Origin: a virus
Strand: one strand, 5' to 3'
Length of the DNA stretch: 64,000 nt
IMG/VR virus record: IMGVR_UViG_3300031788_000002
Coordinates: 1-64,000 of that record
The notes beneath the pieces are model-generated. The model was not told where the DNA came from. It worked only from the letters and a program-made list of their open reading frames with translations, and made no database searches. A program made the position numbers and the translations under genes. Each line of letters begins with the position of its first letter. Positions within the stretch are counted from its first letter, which is position 1. This document shows, one piece after another, positions 26,113 to 32,833 of the stretch.

Positions 26113-26120
26113 GGTATAAC
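26113..26120 (+). promoter_or_regulatory. Class A element in leaderless position
   Basis: GGTATAAC ends 7 nt before ATG 26128. It has the class A sequence with class B spacing. Confidence 0.45.
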
Positions 26121-26127
26121 CGTCAGG

Positions 26128-26469
26128 ATGAAGGCGCCTCCCGCTAAAAGAACCGCGCGTCGACGCTGGTTCATTTCGAAAGACAAGAGCCCGACCCATT
26201 GGGTCGGGCCTTTCTTTGACAAAAACGAAGCCACCCAATTCGGTGTACAGCTCTTCTGCAGCCAAGCCTACAGCCCTCATTTCTTTTATGTCCGTTGCTT
26301 TCGTGAGAGTACGGACAATCTATGGGCTTTTGCTCTTGAAGAACCAAAGCGTGGGCGTAAGCCCAAGAACTCGCCGAAGTACAAGATACTCACGCGCGCC
26401 TACGCAGGCGTTTGGATCCCGTTATACAAAGCAACCAAGATCCTCATTCAGGAATACGCGGGAGGGTAA
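26128..26469 (+). CDS. Uncharacterised basic protein
   Basis: The 113-residue protein has a basic N-terminus (MKAPPAKRTARRRWF), then GPFFDKNEATQFGVQLF, an aromatic-rich core and a GRKPKN segment. No family recognised. A perfect terminator hairpin lies inside the coding sequence about 60 nt after the start. Confidence 0.6.
   Translation: MKAPPAKRTARRRWFISKDKSPTHWVGPFFDKNEATQFGVQLFCSQAYSPHFFYVRCFRESTDNLWAFALEEPKRGRKPKNSPKYKILTRAYAGVWIPLYKATKILIQEYAGG
26189..26217 (+). terminator. Intragenic terminator-like hairpin
   Basis: GCCCGACCC and GGGTCGGGC form a perfect 9-bp stem with a 3-nt loop, followed by CTTTCTTT. It lies inside the ORF at 26128, so it could be an attenuator. Confidence 0.65.
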
Positions 26470-26471
26470 AC

Positions 26472-26606
26472 ATGACGCCGGTTGTAACGAAAGAGCCGGG
26501 ACAAGTGGCTTACGAAAAGCACAAGCAGCTATTGGACGCGGGGGATGAAAAGCGGTCGGTGCTGGGAGAGTGGCATGCTTTGACGCCTCCCGTTCAGCGT
26601 CATTAG
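26472..26606 (+). CDS. Small protein (44 aa)
   Basis: GGGAGG lies 6 nt before ATG 26472, two bases after the previous stop. The end (LGEWHALTPPVQRH) looks like a common small-protein motif cut short by TAG. In-frame reading after the TAG gives 14 more codons. Confidence 0.55.
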   Translation: MTPVVTKEPGQVAYEKHKQLLDAGDEKRSVLGEWHALTPPVQRH

Positions 26607-26637
26607 GTGCTCGTAGAGAAAGCAGTGCACGACACCT

Positions 26638-26928
26638 ATGGCGCGCCTTAGCCTTACGTGGGAAGCCGACGAGACGCCACCTTACGCTTTCTGTGAGCTC
26701 GTCTTTGCGACGAGCCTCAGGCCCTGGTGTATTCGTAAGCTTGGAAAAGCGGGGCTCAAGCTGGGCGGCGGCATTGACACGCCGTCGCTCTGCGGACGGG
26801 TCCAGCCATCGTGTACAAGCGGCGGCAAAGGTTCTGGGGGTTGGGACAACAGCGTGCGTATTATGCCGCAGCATCTAACGCATTGTTGCGCAACGTGTCG
26901 AGCGATCTATAAAAGGGAAACGGTATGA
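26638..26928 (+). CDS. Small Cys-rich protein
   Basis: The 96-residue protein has TPSLCGRV, a GWDNS segment and a C-terminal CCATCRAIY. This layout fits small zinc-binding phage proteins. SD is weak. It overlaps the next gene by 4 nt (ATGA). Confidence 0.65.
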   Translation: MARLSLTWEADETPPYAFCELVFATSLRPWCIRKLGKAGLKLGGGIDTPSLCGRVQPSCTSGGKGSGGWDNSVRIMPQHLTHCCATCRAIYKRETV

Positions 26929-27167
26929 GTGAAGCAAGCGTAGAAGAAGACCTCGCCTTTCTTACTGAGGCAGAGAACGTGCTCCAAAGCAGCAGGCCGA
27001 TTCTGTGGGACGAGGAATGCGTCCGTGTTCATGCCTTGGCGGCAGAGCCCTACCCATTCCTCGTGAGCCGGACGGACTTGCGTCGCCTGATTGCTCGAGC
27101 GCGTGTGCGCGTGTGCGCGTTCTTGCGCGCGTGCAGTGGCCTGCTACCCCTGCTGTGGCACCCGTAG
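26925..27167 (+). CDS. Uncharacterised small protein
   Basis: The 80-residue protein follows AAAGGG and is coupled by ATGA. It has an acidic N-terminus and an Arg/Val-rich helix at the end. No family recognised. Confidence 0.6.
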   Translation: MSEASVEEDLAFLTEAENVLQSSRPILWDEECVRVHALAAEPYPFLVSRTDLRRLIARARVRVCAFLRACSGLLPLLWHP

Positions 27168-27460
27168 CAATCGGCGACTTGTACATCTGGAAGGCTTTTC
27201 GATACACGCGTTTTTGGGGTCAGCTCTGTAAAGTCGTTTCTGTGCACGCTTGGCTGCCGAACAACGACGCTTACTTTCTACAAATTGTAGGAGATGCACC
27301 CGAGCCGTTCTTTGTTACCACTACGCTACTACATGACACACGCTTTTGGCTTCCATGGCCGCAGCCATGGCCGCAGCCATGGCCTAAACCACGTCCTGCC
27401 CTCCATGAATTGATTAGAGAGGCAATGGCAGGCCGACGAAAGAGGCGTTTGTATGAGTAG
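27155..27460 (+). CDS. Small protein with beta domain and Trp-Pro repeat
   Basis: The start is uncertain: GTG 27155 or GTG 27131, both overlapping the previous gene. From 27155 it has 101 residues: a beta-rich segment (IGDLYIWKAFRYTRFWG), then a WPQP repeat from a 12-bp DNA repeat, then a basic tail. No family recognised. Confidence 0.55.
   Translation: MAPVAIGDLYIWKAFRYTRFWGQLCKVVSVHAWLPNNDAYFLQIVGDAPEPFFVTTTLLHDTRFWLPWPQPWPQPWPKPRPALHELIREAMAGRRKRRLYE
27357..27392. repeat. 12-bp tandem repeat
   Basis: The unit CCATGGCCGCAG repeats about 2.7 times in frame, encoding a WPQP-type repeat. Confidence 0.7.
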
Positions 27461-27860
27461 CCGCGCGAAGTGGGTTACGAACATTGTTATGCAGGCACTT
27501 CGTGCTGGGGGCCTTAGTCTTAACGAAAGCCAAGCGTGCGACATCGACACGATGTTTCATAAAGACGCCCCGAAGTACAGGGAACAACTTGTAAAAGTGT
27601 CGGAGCTCGTTACCGCGGCTATCGCAGAGTGTGACGAGCAGCAAGGGTCTACGCGTACGCCCACCGTCGTTCATTATTGTGACTATGCTTCTCAGTCTGA
27701 CATTCGTATTTGCTGTACGCAGCGACTGACGCTCCCGCTCTGGAACATGAAGGAAACGGGCCCCGTATGGAGTGCTTCGCATGGTATGCTGTACGCCTTC
27801 GAGAAAGCTTTTGTAACCTGCCGCTTGTGCCAAGTAACCCTGCGGCGAAAGGAGGAGTAG
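27453..27860 (+). CDS. Uncharacterised protein with C-terminal CxxC
   Basis: The 135-residue protein overlaps the previous gene by 8 nt. It has a Cys-containing middle (HYCDYAS, ICCTQRL) and a CRLCQV motif near the end, which suggests zinc binding. Family unknown. Confidence 0.7.
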   Translation: MSSRAKWVTNIVMQALRAGGLSLNESQACDIDTMFHKDAPKYREQLVKVSELVTAAIAECDEQQGSTRTPTVVHYCDYASQSDIRICCTQRLTLPLWNMKETGPVWSASHGMLYAFEKAFVTCRLCQVTLRRKEE

Positions 27861-27861
27861 C

Positions 27862-28053
27862 ATGCCGGGTAAAGCCTGGACCGACGCTGAGTTTCTGACC
27901 TACGTCGAGCATCATTCACAAACGGAGCGCGCGATCTTTTGCCGGGAGCACCTCCTGCGCTTGTTCGAGCTGGCGGGGTCGACGCAAAAGATTCCTGAGG
28001 AAGCCGCCTTCCTAGAGCTGCACTACGACAACGCACGTGTGTGTGTGTGTTGA
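27862..28053 (+). CDS. Small protein, first of a paralogue pair
   Basis: The 63-residue protein follows AAAGGAGG. TDAEFLTYVE and HLLRLFELAG align with SDTAFLRNLE and HLLRLFALSG of the next gene. It ends inside a (GT)7 microsatellite (VCVC then TGA), so its length may vary with repeat number. Confidence 0.65.
   Translation: MPGKAWTDAEFLTYVEHHSQTERAIFCREHLLRLFELAGSTQKIPEEAAFLELHYDNARVCVC
28037..28050. repeat. (GT)7 microsatellite
   Basis: Seven GT units end the first paralogue. A change of unit number would shift it into the frame of the next gene. Confidence 0.85.
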
Positions 28054-28081
28054 TATAGCGCGTGCGCGTCTTGGGGATGGC

Positions 28082-28336
28082 GTGTCTGATACGGCTTTCT
28101 TGCGCAATCTCGAAATCAATGCCAAAGCGGGCATGAACACCTACAACTACTACCATCTGCTGCGCCTCTTTGCGCTTTCGGGCGATATCTTTCCGTGTCA
28201 ACGGCCGACACTGGATGTGGTCATGCCCCCGAACAACGTGTTGACCATGGTCAAAACAGCGCGGGAGCGGGGGCGCCCGAAGCTCGTATTGGTCCACAGC
28301 ACCTCGAAAGCGTCCGAGGGAAATACCCGTGGGTAA
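28082..28336 (+). CDS. Small protein, second of a paralogue pair
   Basis: The 84-residue protein starts at GTG 28082 behind GGGGATGGC; the start is set by alignment with its paralogue. It extends further at the C-terminus (ARERGRPKLVLVH). No function known. Confidence 0.6.
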   Translation: MSDTAFLRNLEINAKAGMNTYNYYHLLRLFALSGDIFPCQRPTLDVVMPPNNVLTMVKTARERGRPKLVLVHSTSKASEGNTRG

Positions 28337-28520
28337 ACGCGTGCGCCTGCGTCGGAAGCGCATTAAGAGGGCGCTGCACCTGGAAGTATCCGAGGATCGG
28401 CCGGAATCCCTTGCCGTCTTGCACAAGCAGGTTAAGTCCGGTCAGTGCATTAGCGACCGAGATCCTGCAGACGCTGAACAAGGCCGCCATCGACGACATC
28501 TATACGTAGGACGATGCTAA
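28329..28520 (+). CDS. Small basic protein, possibly frameshifted
   Basis: GTG 28329 overlaps the previous stop. The first 40 residues look coding (very basic, then SLAVLHKQVKSG). From about 28440 the +1 frame reads more naturally (ALATEILQTLNKAAIDDIY, ending 28509), so a single extra base is likely. Confidence 0.4.
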   Translation: MGKRVRLRRKRIKRALHLEVSEDRPESLAVLHKQVKSGQCISDRDPADAEQGRHRRHLYVGRC

Positions 28521-28594
28521 CTTCTTGGCGCTCATCAGTTACGCCGTTCGGTTCCTGTAGGTGCCACAGTGACCCTTAGCGAGGACAGGTAATC

Positions 28595-28985
28595 ATGGCT
28601 AACGAAGTACTGACCCTTGAGCTTCATGGCGATACGTGGGAGCTGCCTGATATCAGTGAAAAGCGCGTTCGCAATTCTTATGAGGAGAACGTACGGCGAG
28701 CGCGCGCGGGTTTATGGAACGCCGTATCCGCCTGATGCGTTTCGAGGCGCTGCCGTCGATACCCTGCGCCTCGATGACGCCGCGAAGTGGACGGAGGGCC
28801 CTTGCGCAGGAGCGCCCCCGGCGCCCGTTCCGGGGGATTATTTGAAGCGCGCGGGCGTTGACAGGGGCATTGGCCCCGACGAAACGGTTGTTCAAGCCTT
28901 CGTACGTCTTGCACGCCAACGCGGGGCAACGAACACTTACGAGGGTCTCTTGGGCGCGCTTATGCGCGCGGGGGTACGTCGGTGA
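28595..28985 (+). pseudogene. Protein split by apparent +1 frameshift
   Basis: ATG 28595 (AGGT SD) opens a 46-codon ORF ending at 28735. From a GC-repeat near 28700 the +1 frame continues convincingly (VYGTPYPPDAFRGAAVDTLR onward) to TGA at 28985. The combined product has about 130 residues and no recognised family. A one-base insertion in the alternating GC run would explain it. Confidence 0.5.
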
Positions 28986-29269
28986 CCAACGACAGAGCGA
29001 ACGAGATTCTGGCCCGCATGGCCGCTATGTTTCGTAAACAGGGGTATGCTCCGAAGCAGTTTCGCAGAGCTGATCTCCACCCGAGCCCTGCGGAAGCACG
29101 CGAGCACGCGCATTGGATGGCGCTTGAAGCGTTGACTATACCCGCGGATAAGATCGGTACGAAGTTTACGTGGATCGGTTGGATTCAGTGCACGCTGTGG
29201 CAGATGGGTGGTTTCTCCATCGACGAGATGCGGGCGATGAACATGCCTGTATTGTCAACCACGGGCTAA
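28982..29269 (+). CDS. Uncharacterised protein
   Basis: The 95-residue protein starts at GTG coupled to the previous stop (GTGA). Its helical N-terminus is rich in Met/Ala/Arg, followed by a Trp/Phe-rich stretch. No family recognised. Confidence 0.65.
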   Translation: MTNDRANEILARMAAMFRKQGYAPKQFRRADLHPSPAEAREHAHWMALEALTIPADKIGTKFTWIGWIQCTLWQMGGFSIDEMRAMNMPVLSTTG

Positions 29270-29294
29270 AAGAACGAAGTCCAACAGCGACTTC
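29264..29294 (-). terminator. Weak minus-strand terminator
   Basis: Minus-strand GAAGTC and GACTTC form a 6-bp stem followed by GTTCTTTTAGCC, after the gene ending at 29311. Confidence 0.45.
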
Positions 29295-29310
29295 ATTCCC
29301 CCCTACTGCT

Positions 29311-29505
29311 CTAAGCCACGTGGCGTGGCTTGCGCTGAACGACAATACGGTAGTTGCTGCTCACGTCGCACTTGCGCGCTTGGGCATTGAATAGCTCAAA
29401 CATGCGTGGCCGTTGCCATGGACGCGCCGGGTGCTCCACAATCTCCAAGATGTGGGGCACCCGATTGTGATACATGCGCTTCAGCTTCGTGATATTCACG
29501 CTCAC
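29311..29505 (-). CDS. Small basic protein
   Basis: The 64-residue protein starts at GTG behind GGGAGG with a class A promoter 13 nt upstream. It is rich in Arg, His and Lys and may bind nucleic acid. No family recognised. Confidence 0.65.
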   Translation of the reverse strand: MSVNITKLKRMYHNRVPHILEIVEHPARPWQRPRMFELFNAQARKCDVSSNYRIVVQRKPRHVA

Positions 29506-29518
29506 CTACCTCCCTACT

Positions 29519-29526
29519 GTTATGCC
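29519..29526 (-). promoter_or_regulatory. Class A promoter element GGCATAAC
   Basis: Minus-strand GGCATAACAGTAGGGAGG: the SD follows the element directly. Confidence 0.5.
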
Positions 29527-29544
29527 TGACCGCCGGGTATTTTT

Positions 29545-29799
29545 ATGAATGTGGCGCAGAACAACCGCAAGCGTCCGAAGGGCCTCTCTTTTTTCATAGC
29601 TAGCGAACAGGTCAAGAACTACCTCGATGAAGTGGTCGAGCGGCGGGATGACTGTACGAACTACGAGACGTGCCTGTTCAACTTCGAGGGGCGCACGCGC
29701 GCGTACTGCCCGAAGGAGTGCGAGCATTACAAGGAGTGGAAGCCCCGCATTGAAAGCTATATGAGCTCGAACCGCTCGAACTGGGACACGGTGGAATAG
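29545..29799 (+). CDS. Small Cys-containing protein
   Basis: The 84-residue protein has CTNYETC and CPKECEHY, four Cys and a His, a plausible metal site. No SD is visible. The next gene starts at the following base. Confidence 0.65.
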   Translation: MNVAQNNRKRPKGLSFFIASEQVKNYLDEVVERRDDCTNYETCLFNFEGRTRAYCPKECEHYKEWKPRIESYMSSNRSNWDTVE

Positions 29800-30213
29800 A
29801 TGAAGACAAGGGAAGAGATGACCCACGGGCTAGCGGCAGCTGCCATCGCGTGCAAGGCGTTAACAGAGCAAGAGCCGACCACGTTCAACGAGGATGGCGT
29901 TTCGAAAGAGGTTACGGACCTTTACGCAGCGGCGGCCCCTCAGAACCTCAACGCGTTGATGCGCCGTATTTCGCGGGAGAACTACGCCGCGGGCTGGCGT
30001 TATGATCTCGAAGTACTCTTGTGGGGTATACTTCAACGCGATTTGCCGAACACCGCGTATGTTGATCCAGTAGACTTAGAGCACCTGCGCCGCCTTGCAT
30101 CTGCTTCTGGGGGTTGGTTCAGCATGAACAAGCCATTTGCATTTGAGGCTTATTTTGTTCCAATGGATGAGTGGCAGCGGGAGTACGCTCTGCGTAAAAA
30201 ATCGTTGTTCTGA
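29800..30213 (+). CDS. Uncharacterised protein
   Basis: The 137-residue protein starts directly after the previous stop. It is helical in the first two thirds and aromatic at the C-terminus. No family recognised. Confidence 0.7.
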   Translation: MKTREEMTHGLAAAAIACKALTEQEPTTFNEDGVSKEVTDLYAAAAPQNLNALMRRISRENYAAGWRYDLEVLLWGILQRDLPNTAYVDPVDLEHLRRLASASGGWFSMNKPFAFEAYFVPMDEWQREYALRKKSLF

Positions 30214-30324
30214 AAAGCTCTGGAGTGGGCACCGGCCTCCACCGGTGTAAGGCGCTAGATACCCGCTCGTGCCGTTGTACCCGTAGGTCATCGCGGGATA
30301 CGTGAGTGTTGGGGCCCAGCGCCT

Positions 30325-30363
30325 CCCCGCATCGATCGTTTTCCATGTTGGATCGATGCGGGG
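30325..30363. repeat. 13-bp perfect inverted repeat
   Basis: CCCCGCATCGATC and GATCGATGCGGGG are separated by 13 nt. There is no T-run after it, so it is not a standard terminator. It could be a protein-binding site or an RNA hairpin. Confidence 0.75.
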
Positions 30364-30522
30364 CCTCCGAGGGAGCCGCCTCAACTTCGTGCACGAGTAA
30401 CGCGATCGCGCTGACGAGAACGGTCAGCTCGGTCATAACGATGAGATGGTTCACACGACCGGGCATGCTCGCGTTCGATGCTCGAGCGCGTGCAAGCATC
30501 GCGGAAGAACCTTCTTCTTTTA

Positions 30523-30530
30523 GGCATAAG
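30523..30530 (+). promoter_or_regulatory. Class A-like element
   Basis: GGCATAAG is followed by a TTGGAG SD and ATG 30546, the same layout as other class A sites. Confidence 0.35.
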
Positions 30531-30545
30531 AAGCTTGGAGAAATC

Positions 30546-30581
30546 ATGTCCGAGAAGAAGGATTCCGAGAATGTTGTATAG
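30546..30581 (+). CDS. Possible 11-aa peptide
   Basis: MSEKKDSENVV lies behind TTGGAGAAATC and a class A-like element. Promoter and SD are the only support. Confidence 0.3.
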   Translation: MSEKKDSENVV

Positions 30582-30774
30582 TACAAGACTACGTCGGCGC
30601 GTTGGAGCGAAGCGACGGGCGTGACGCCGCGCACGATCGCGGGAGCAGTGGTCCCCGATCCGATCGTCCCCGAGGGGGAGGGTTGGGTTCTGTGCGGTAA
30701 CGCGGTGCTACCCGCACGCATCTTTTGGTTTTGGGCGCGGTGCCTTCCTGTAAAGAGTGAGGAGTCTTCTGCCG

Positions 30775-30780
30775 TACGCT
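30775..30780 (+). promoter_or_regulatory. Class B -10 element, leaderless-type
   Basis: TACGCT ends 5 nt before ATG 30786; no SD is present. Confidence 0.45.
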
Positions 30781-30785
30781 AGGGC

Positions 30786-31040
30786 ATGGACCTCAAGATT
30801 CCCTTCGGTGAGATCGACGGCCTCGACGCTTCGTTCACGTTCAAGCAAAAAACCGATGGTATTCCAGGGCGGGATCTGGAGGAAGGCATGGCGCAAGACC
30901 GCGCTGCGGCGCTGGACGCGGCGGTGTTCGAGGGAGCACCGGCCGTTATCGAGGACGACGACGTGACCGCGAGCACGTTGGATATGGGTAAGAAGTTGAT
31001 GACAGCACTCCAGAAAGGGCGCAGGGACAAGGGTCTATGA
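30786..31040 (+). CDS. Small acidic protein
   Basis: The 84-residue protein starts in a leaderless context. It has an acidic middle (VIEDDDVTAS) and a basic end. No family recognised. It overlaps the next small gene. Confidence 0.65.
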   Translation: MDLKIPFGEIDGLDASFTFKQKTDGIPGRDLEEGMAQDRAAALDAAVFEGAPAVIEDDDVTASTLDMGKKLMTALQKGRRDKGL

Positions 31041-31173
31041 TGAACAGCGAGCTGGCCGACGAGATCATCGCGAGGCGGGGGACTTGGGCGCAGGTGCCCG
31101 CACCGCCATCAAATTCATCGCGAACATCAGCGTTTCTAGGTGGCTGACCGAAAAACTGAGGCGACTGCGGTAA
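31037..31173 (+). pseudogene. Small protein with apparent -1 frameshift at G5
   Basis: ATG 31037 overlaps the previous stop. After MMNSELADEIIARRG the frame should shift by -1 at the GGGGG run (31077-31081) to give a coherent 45-residue basic protein (RTAIKFIANISVSRWLTEKL) ending at TAA 31173. Without the shift it ends after 36 codons. One missing G would explain it. Confidence 0.5.
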
Positions 31174-31180
31174 TCGCGCG

Positions 31181-31231
31181 CTAAAGAAAACGCCGTGGAG
31201 CAACCCCGGGCGGGGGGAGCATCCACGGCGT
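31181..31231 (-). terminator. Minus-strand terminator
   Basis: A perfect 10-bp stem (ACGCCGTGGA with TCCACGGCGT) is followed on the minus strand by TTTTCTTTAGC. Confidence 0.75.
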
Positions 31232-31246
31232 CACCTTCTTCTACGC

Positions 31247-31531
31247 CTAACGCGGAAGCCCCGCCAGCTTCTTAGCGCTCCAGCGTACATCGGCGAGCCA
31301 GGCGCCTTGGGCGCGCCCATCGCTCTGCTGGGGCTCGACCCGGCGGGCCGCCGCGCGGTCGATGACATGCAGGGATGCGCCCCAGGCGACCAAGAGCAAG
31401 CGCTCGGGCTGAAGCTTGAGAACTTCTTCTAAAGAGTGGACCCAACCACGCTCGGCCGGCGTGAGGGGTTCCACGTCGGTCAGCAGGTCGTCTTTGGTGG
31501 CTTCCGTGCGACCGTTGATGAAGCGCGGCAT
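31247..31531 (-). CDS. Uncharacterised small protein
   Basis: The 94-residue protein starts 7 nt after a class B -10 on the minus strand and has no SD. A hydrophobic core (RLLLVAWGASLHVI) is visible. No family recognised. Confidence 0.7.
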   Translation of the reverse strand: MPRFINGRTEATKDDLLTDVEPLTPAERGWVHSLEEVLKLQPERLLLVAWGASLHVIDRAAARRVEPQQSDGRAQGAWLADVRWSAKKLAGLPR

Positions 31532-31538
31532 GCGCCCA

Positions 31539-31547
31539 AGGCTACCA
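31539..31547 (-). promoter_or_regulatory. Class B extended -10, leaderless-type
   Basis: Minus-strand TGG-TAGCCT ends 7 nt before ATG 31531. Confidence 0.45.
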
Positions 31548-31558
31548 CGCTCTTTTTG

Positions 31559-31864
31559 TTAGCCCTCGGTTACGGCCGCATCGCCGTGGCTGTGCTTCAC
31601 ATCGGAAAATGTACTGGCGTTAACGCGTCGATGGTGTCCAACAAGTAATAGAACGAAGGGCTCCAAGCTTGCCGGCGACGAAGCCCTTCGTTCGGGAGTG
31701 TCCATGAGGAATTTAGCCCCTTCTCCGCGCGCAGGCAACGGGAACGTTGAGCCTTCGCTGTAGACGCCGCCGTTCAGCTTATCCCAGCGTGCTCGGTTCA
31801 TTTCTTCTTTTCGCAGCGTCTGAATGACGCCTTCATCCGTTGCACAGCTTTTGTTCTCGCACAT
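31559..31864 (-). CDS. Uncharacterised small protein
   Basis: The 101-residue protein has only a weak SD. The N-terminal 60 residues look coding. The C-terminal part reads through a 12-bp inverted repeat (GAACGAAGGGCT with AGCCCTTCGTTC, about 31651-31694). Expression is uncertain. Confidence 0.45.
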   Translation of the reverse strand: MCENKSCATDEGVIQTLRKEEMNRARWDKLNGGVYSEGSTFPLPARGEGAKFLMDTPERRASSPASLEPFVLLLVGHHRRVNASTFSDVKHSHGDAAVTEG

Positions 31865-31892
31865 GGGAATGTCTTTTCGTATCGAAGGTACA

Positions 31893-31923
31893 AATGAATG
31901 AAGCGGGCCCCTCGGCCCGCTTC
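31893..31923 (-). terminator. Minus-strand terminator-like hairpin
   Basis: A perfect 10-bp stem (GAAGCGGGCC with GGCCCGCTTC) with a 4-nt loop follows the gene ending at 31945, with a weak T-rich tail. Confidence 0.65.
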
Positions 31924-31944
31924 CTGTAGTGTCAATGGGTTGGG

Positions 31945-32736
31945 TTACGCTTTCTGAGAACGCGCTTCCTCGTACACTGTGATGGCCTGGTACATCCAGC
32001 GTTCGCGCCCGATCATGGCCTTGACACCGGGCAGTGGCTTGGACAACCCACCGCGCAGGTGTTCATATATAAACAGCAGCCGAAAGATTTGAAGGTACTC
32101 TTGGTACGTCGATTGCGTGGCATTGTCCGACAAGGATGCCAACGCCACCTTGCGCGCGCGGGCGAAGGGTTCGGTATCGGCCTTCGTCAATTGGTCAACA
32201 GCATACCGAACTTGTTGTTGTTCTTTCCGGCGCTGGGCCTCGCACTCATCAAGGGACGGCATAGGCCGCGCCTCCATACTCTCGCAATCGAAACTCTCGC
32301 AATCGAACTGCCGCAGCCCAAATAAAACCCGGGCTCGATCTTCAGCGATGTTCATCGTGCTCTCCTTATCACCCTTCATCATCGTATCTGTGGTTTCCAT
32401 CCGCTCGATACGGCACTCCGCGGGGCCACGTCTCCGACGTCTGCCGCCGGACGTCTGCCGCCGGACGTCTGCGAGCGCGCCACCGAAGTCGATCTCGGCG
32501 GCCGGCGGGTACGTCGGATCGCACTGCACGATGCAGCAATCTTCCGTCGCGTCGGAGCACCAGCCCGGCTCACTCGGCTGGGGCCACACTTCGTCCCCGA
32601 TCCCTGGGAACAGCTTTTCCCGAAGTTGTTTCCGCTCGCGGATCTGGCCGGCCTCTCGCGTGTCCCGGTTTACAAGGTTTCGAACGTATGCCCGCGCCAG
32701 CCGTGACGGGTTTAAAAATCCGCGTGTCATCAGCAT
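31945..32736 (-). CDS. Uncharacterised protein; internal start possible
   Basis: The frame is open for 263 residues. The C-terminal 136 residues could be a separate product, since ATG 32355 has a strong AAGGAG SD 7 nt upstream. The N-terminal part is Arg-rich with a Cys cluster (GWCSDATEDCCIVQC). It passes through a 14-bp tandem repeat and a duplicated FDCES. It lies divergent from the Panacea gene. Family unknown; a toxin role is conceivable only from that position. Confidence 0.55.
   Translation of the reverse strand: MLMTRGFLNPSRLARAYVRNLVNRDTREAGQIRERKQLREKLFPGIGDEVWPQPSEPGWCSDATEDCCIVQCDPTYPPAAEIDFGGALADVRRQTSGGRRRRRGPAECRIERMETTDTMMKGDKESTMNIAEDRARVLFGLRQFDCESFDCESMEARPMPSLDECEAQRRKEQQQVRYAVDQLTKADTEPFARARKVALASLSDNATQSTYQEYLQIFRLLFIYEHLRGGLSKPLPGVKAMIGRERWMYQAITVYEEARSQKA
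32430..32475. repeat. 14-bp tandem repeat
   Basis: About three copies of a GACGTCTGCCGCCG-type unit. The unit length is not a multiple of three, so copy-number change would alter the frame of the minus-strand gene. Confidence 0.7.
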
Positions 32737-32738
32737 GA

Positions 32739-32747
32739 TGCTACGAT
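32739..32747 (+). promoter_or_regulatory. Class B extended -10
   Basis: TGC-TACGAT ends 5 nt before ATG 32753, an in-frame alternative start of the Panacea gene. On the other strand TACAAT overlaps and faces the divergent gene. Confidence 0.4.
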
Positions 32748-32833
32748 TGTATATGCAAACGTCGACTTGCGCGCCGCTAAACGCGAAAGCCGATTTTGCG
32801 GCGCCAGCCGCAGGAGAACACGAGGAAGTTCCC

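Larger units (their letters stand above)
30214..30785. other. 572-nt region without a substantial gene
   Basis: No convincing long gene is seen. It holds a 13-bp perfect inverted repeat (30325-30363), a class A-like element with SD before an 11-codon ORF (30546-30581), and the class B promoter of the next gene. ORFs on the minus strand here lack SDs and read as low-complexity shadows. Confidence 0.6.

Noticed and set aside
30119-30721. 200-codon minus-strand ORF
   Set aside because: Low-complexity translation, no SD, and it overlaps a gene and an inverted repeat; it is treated as noncoding shadow.
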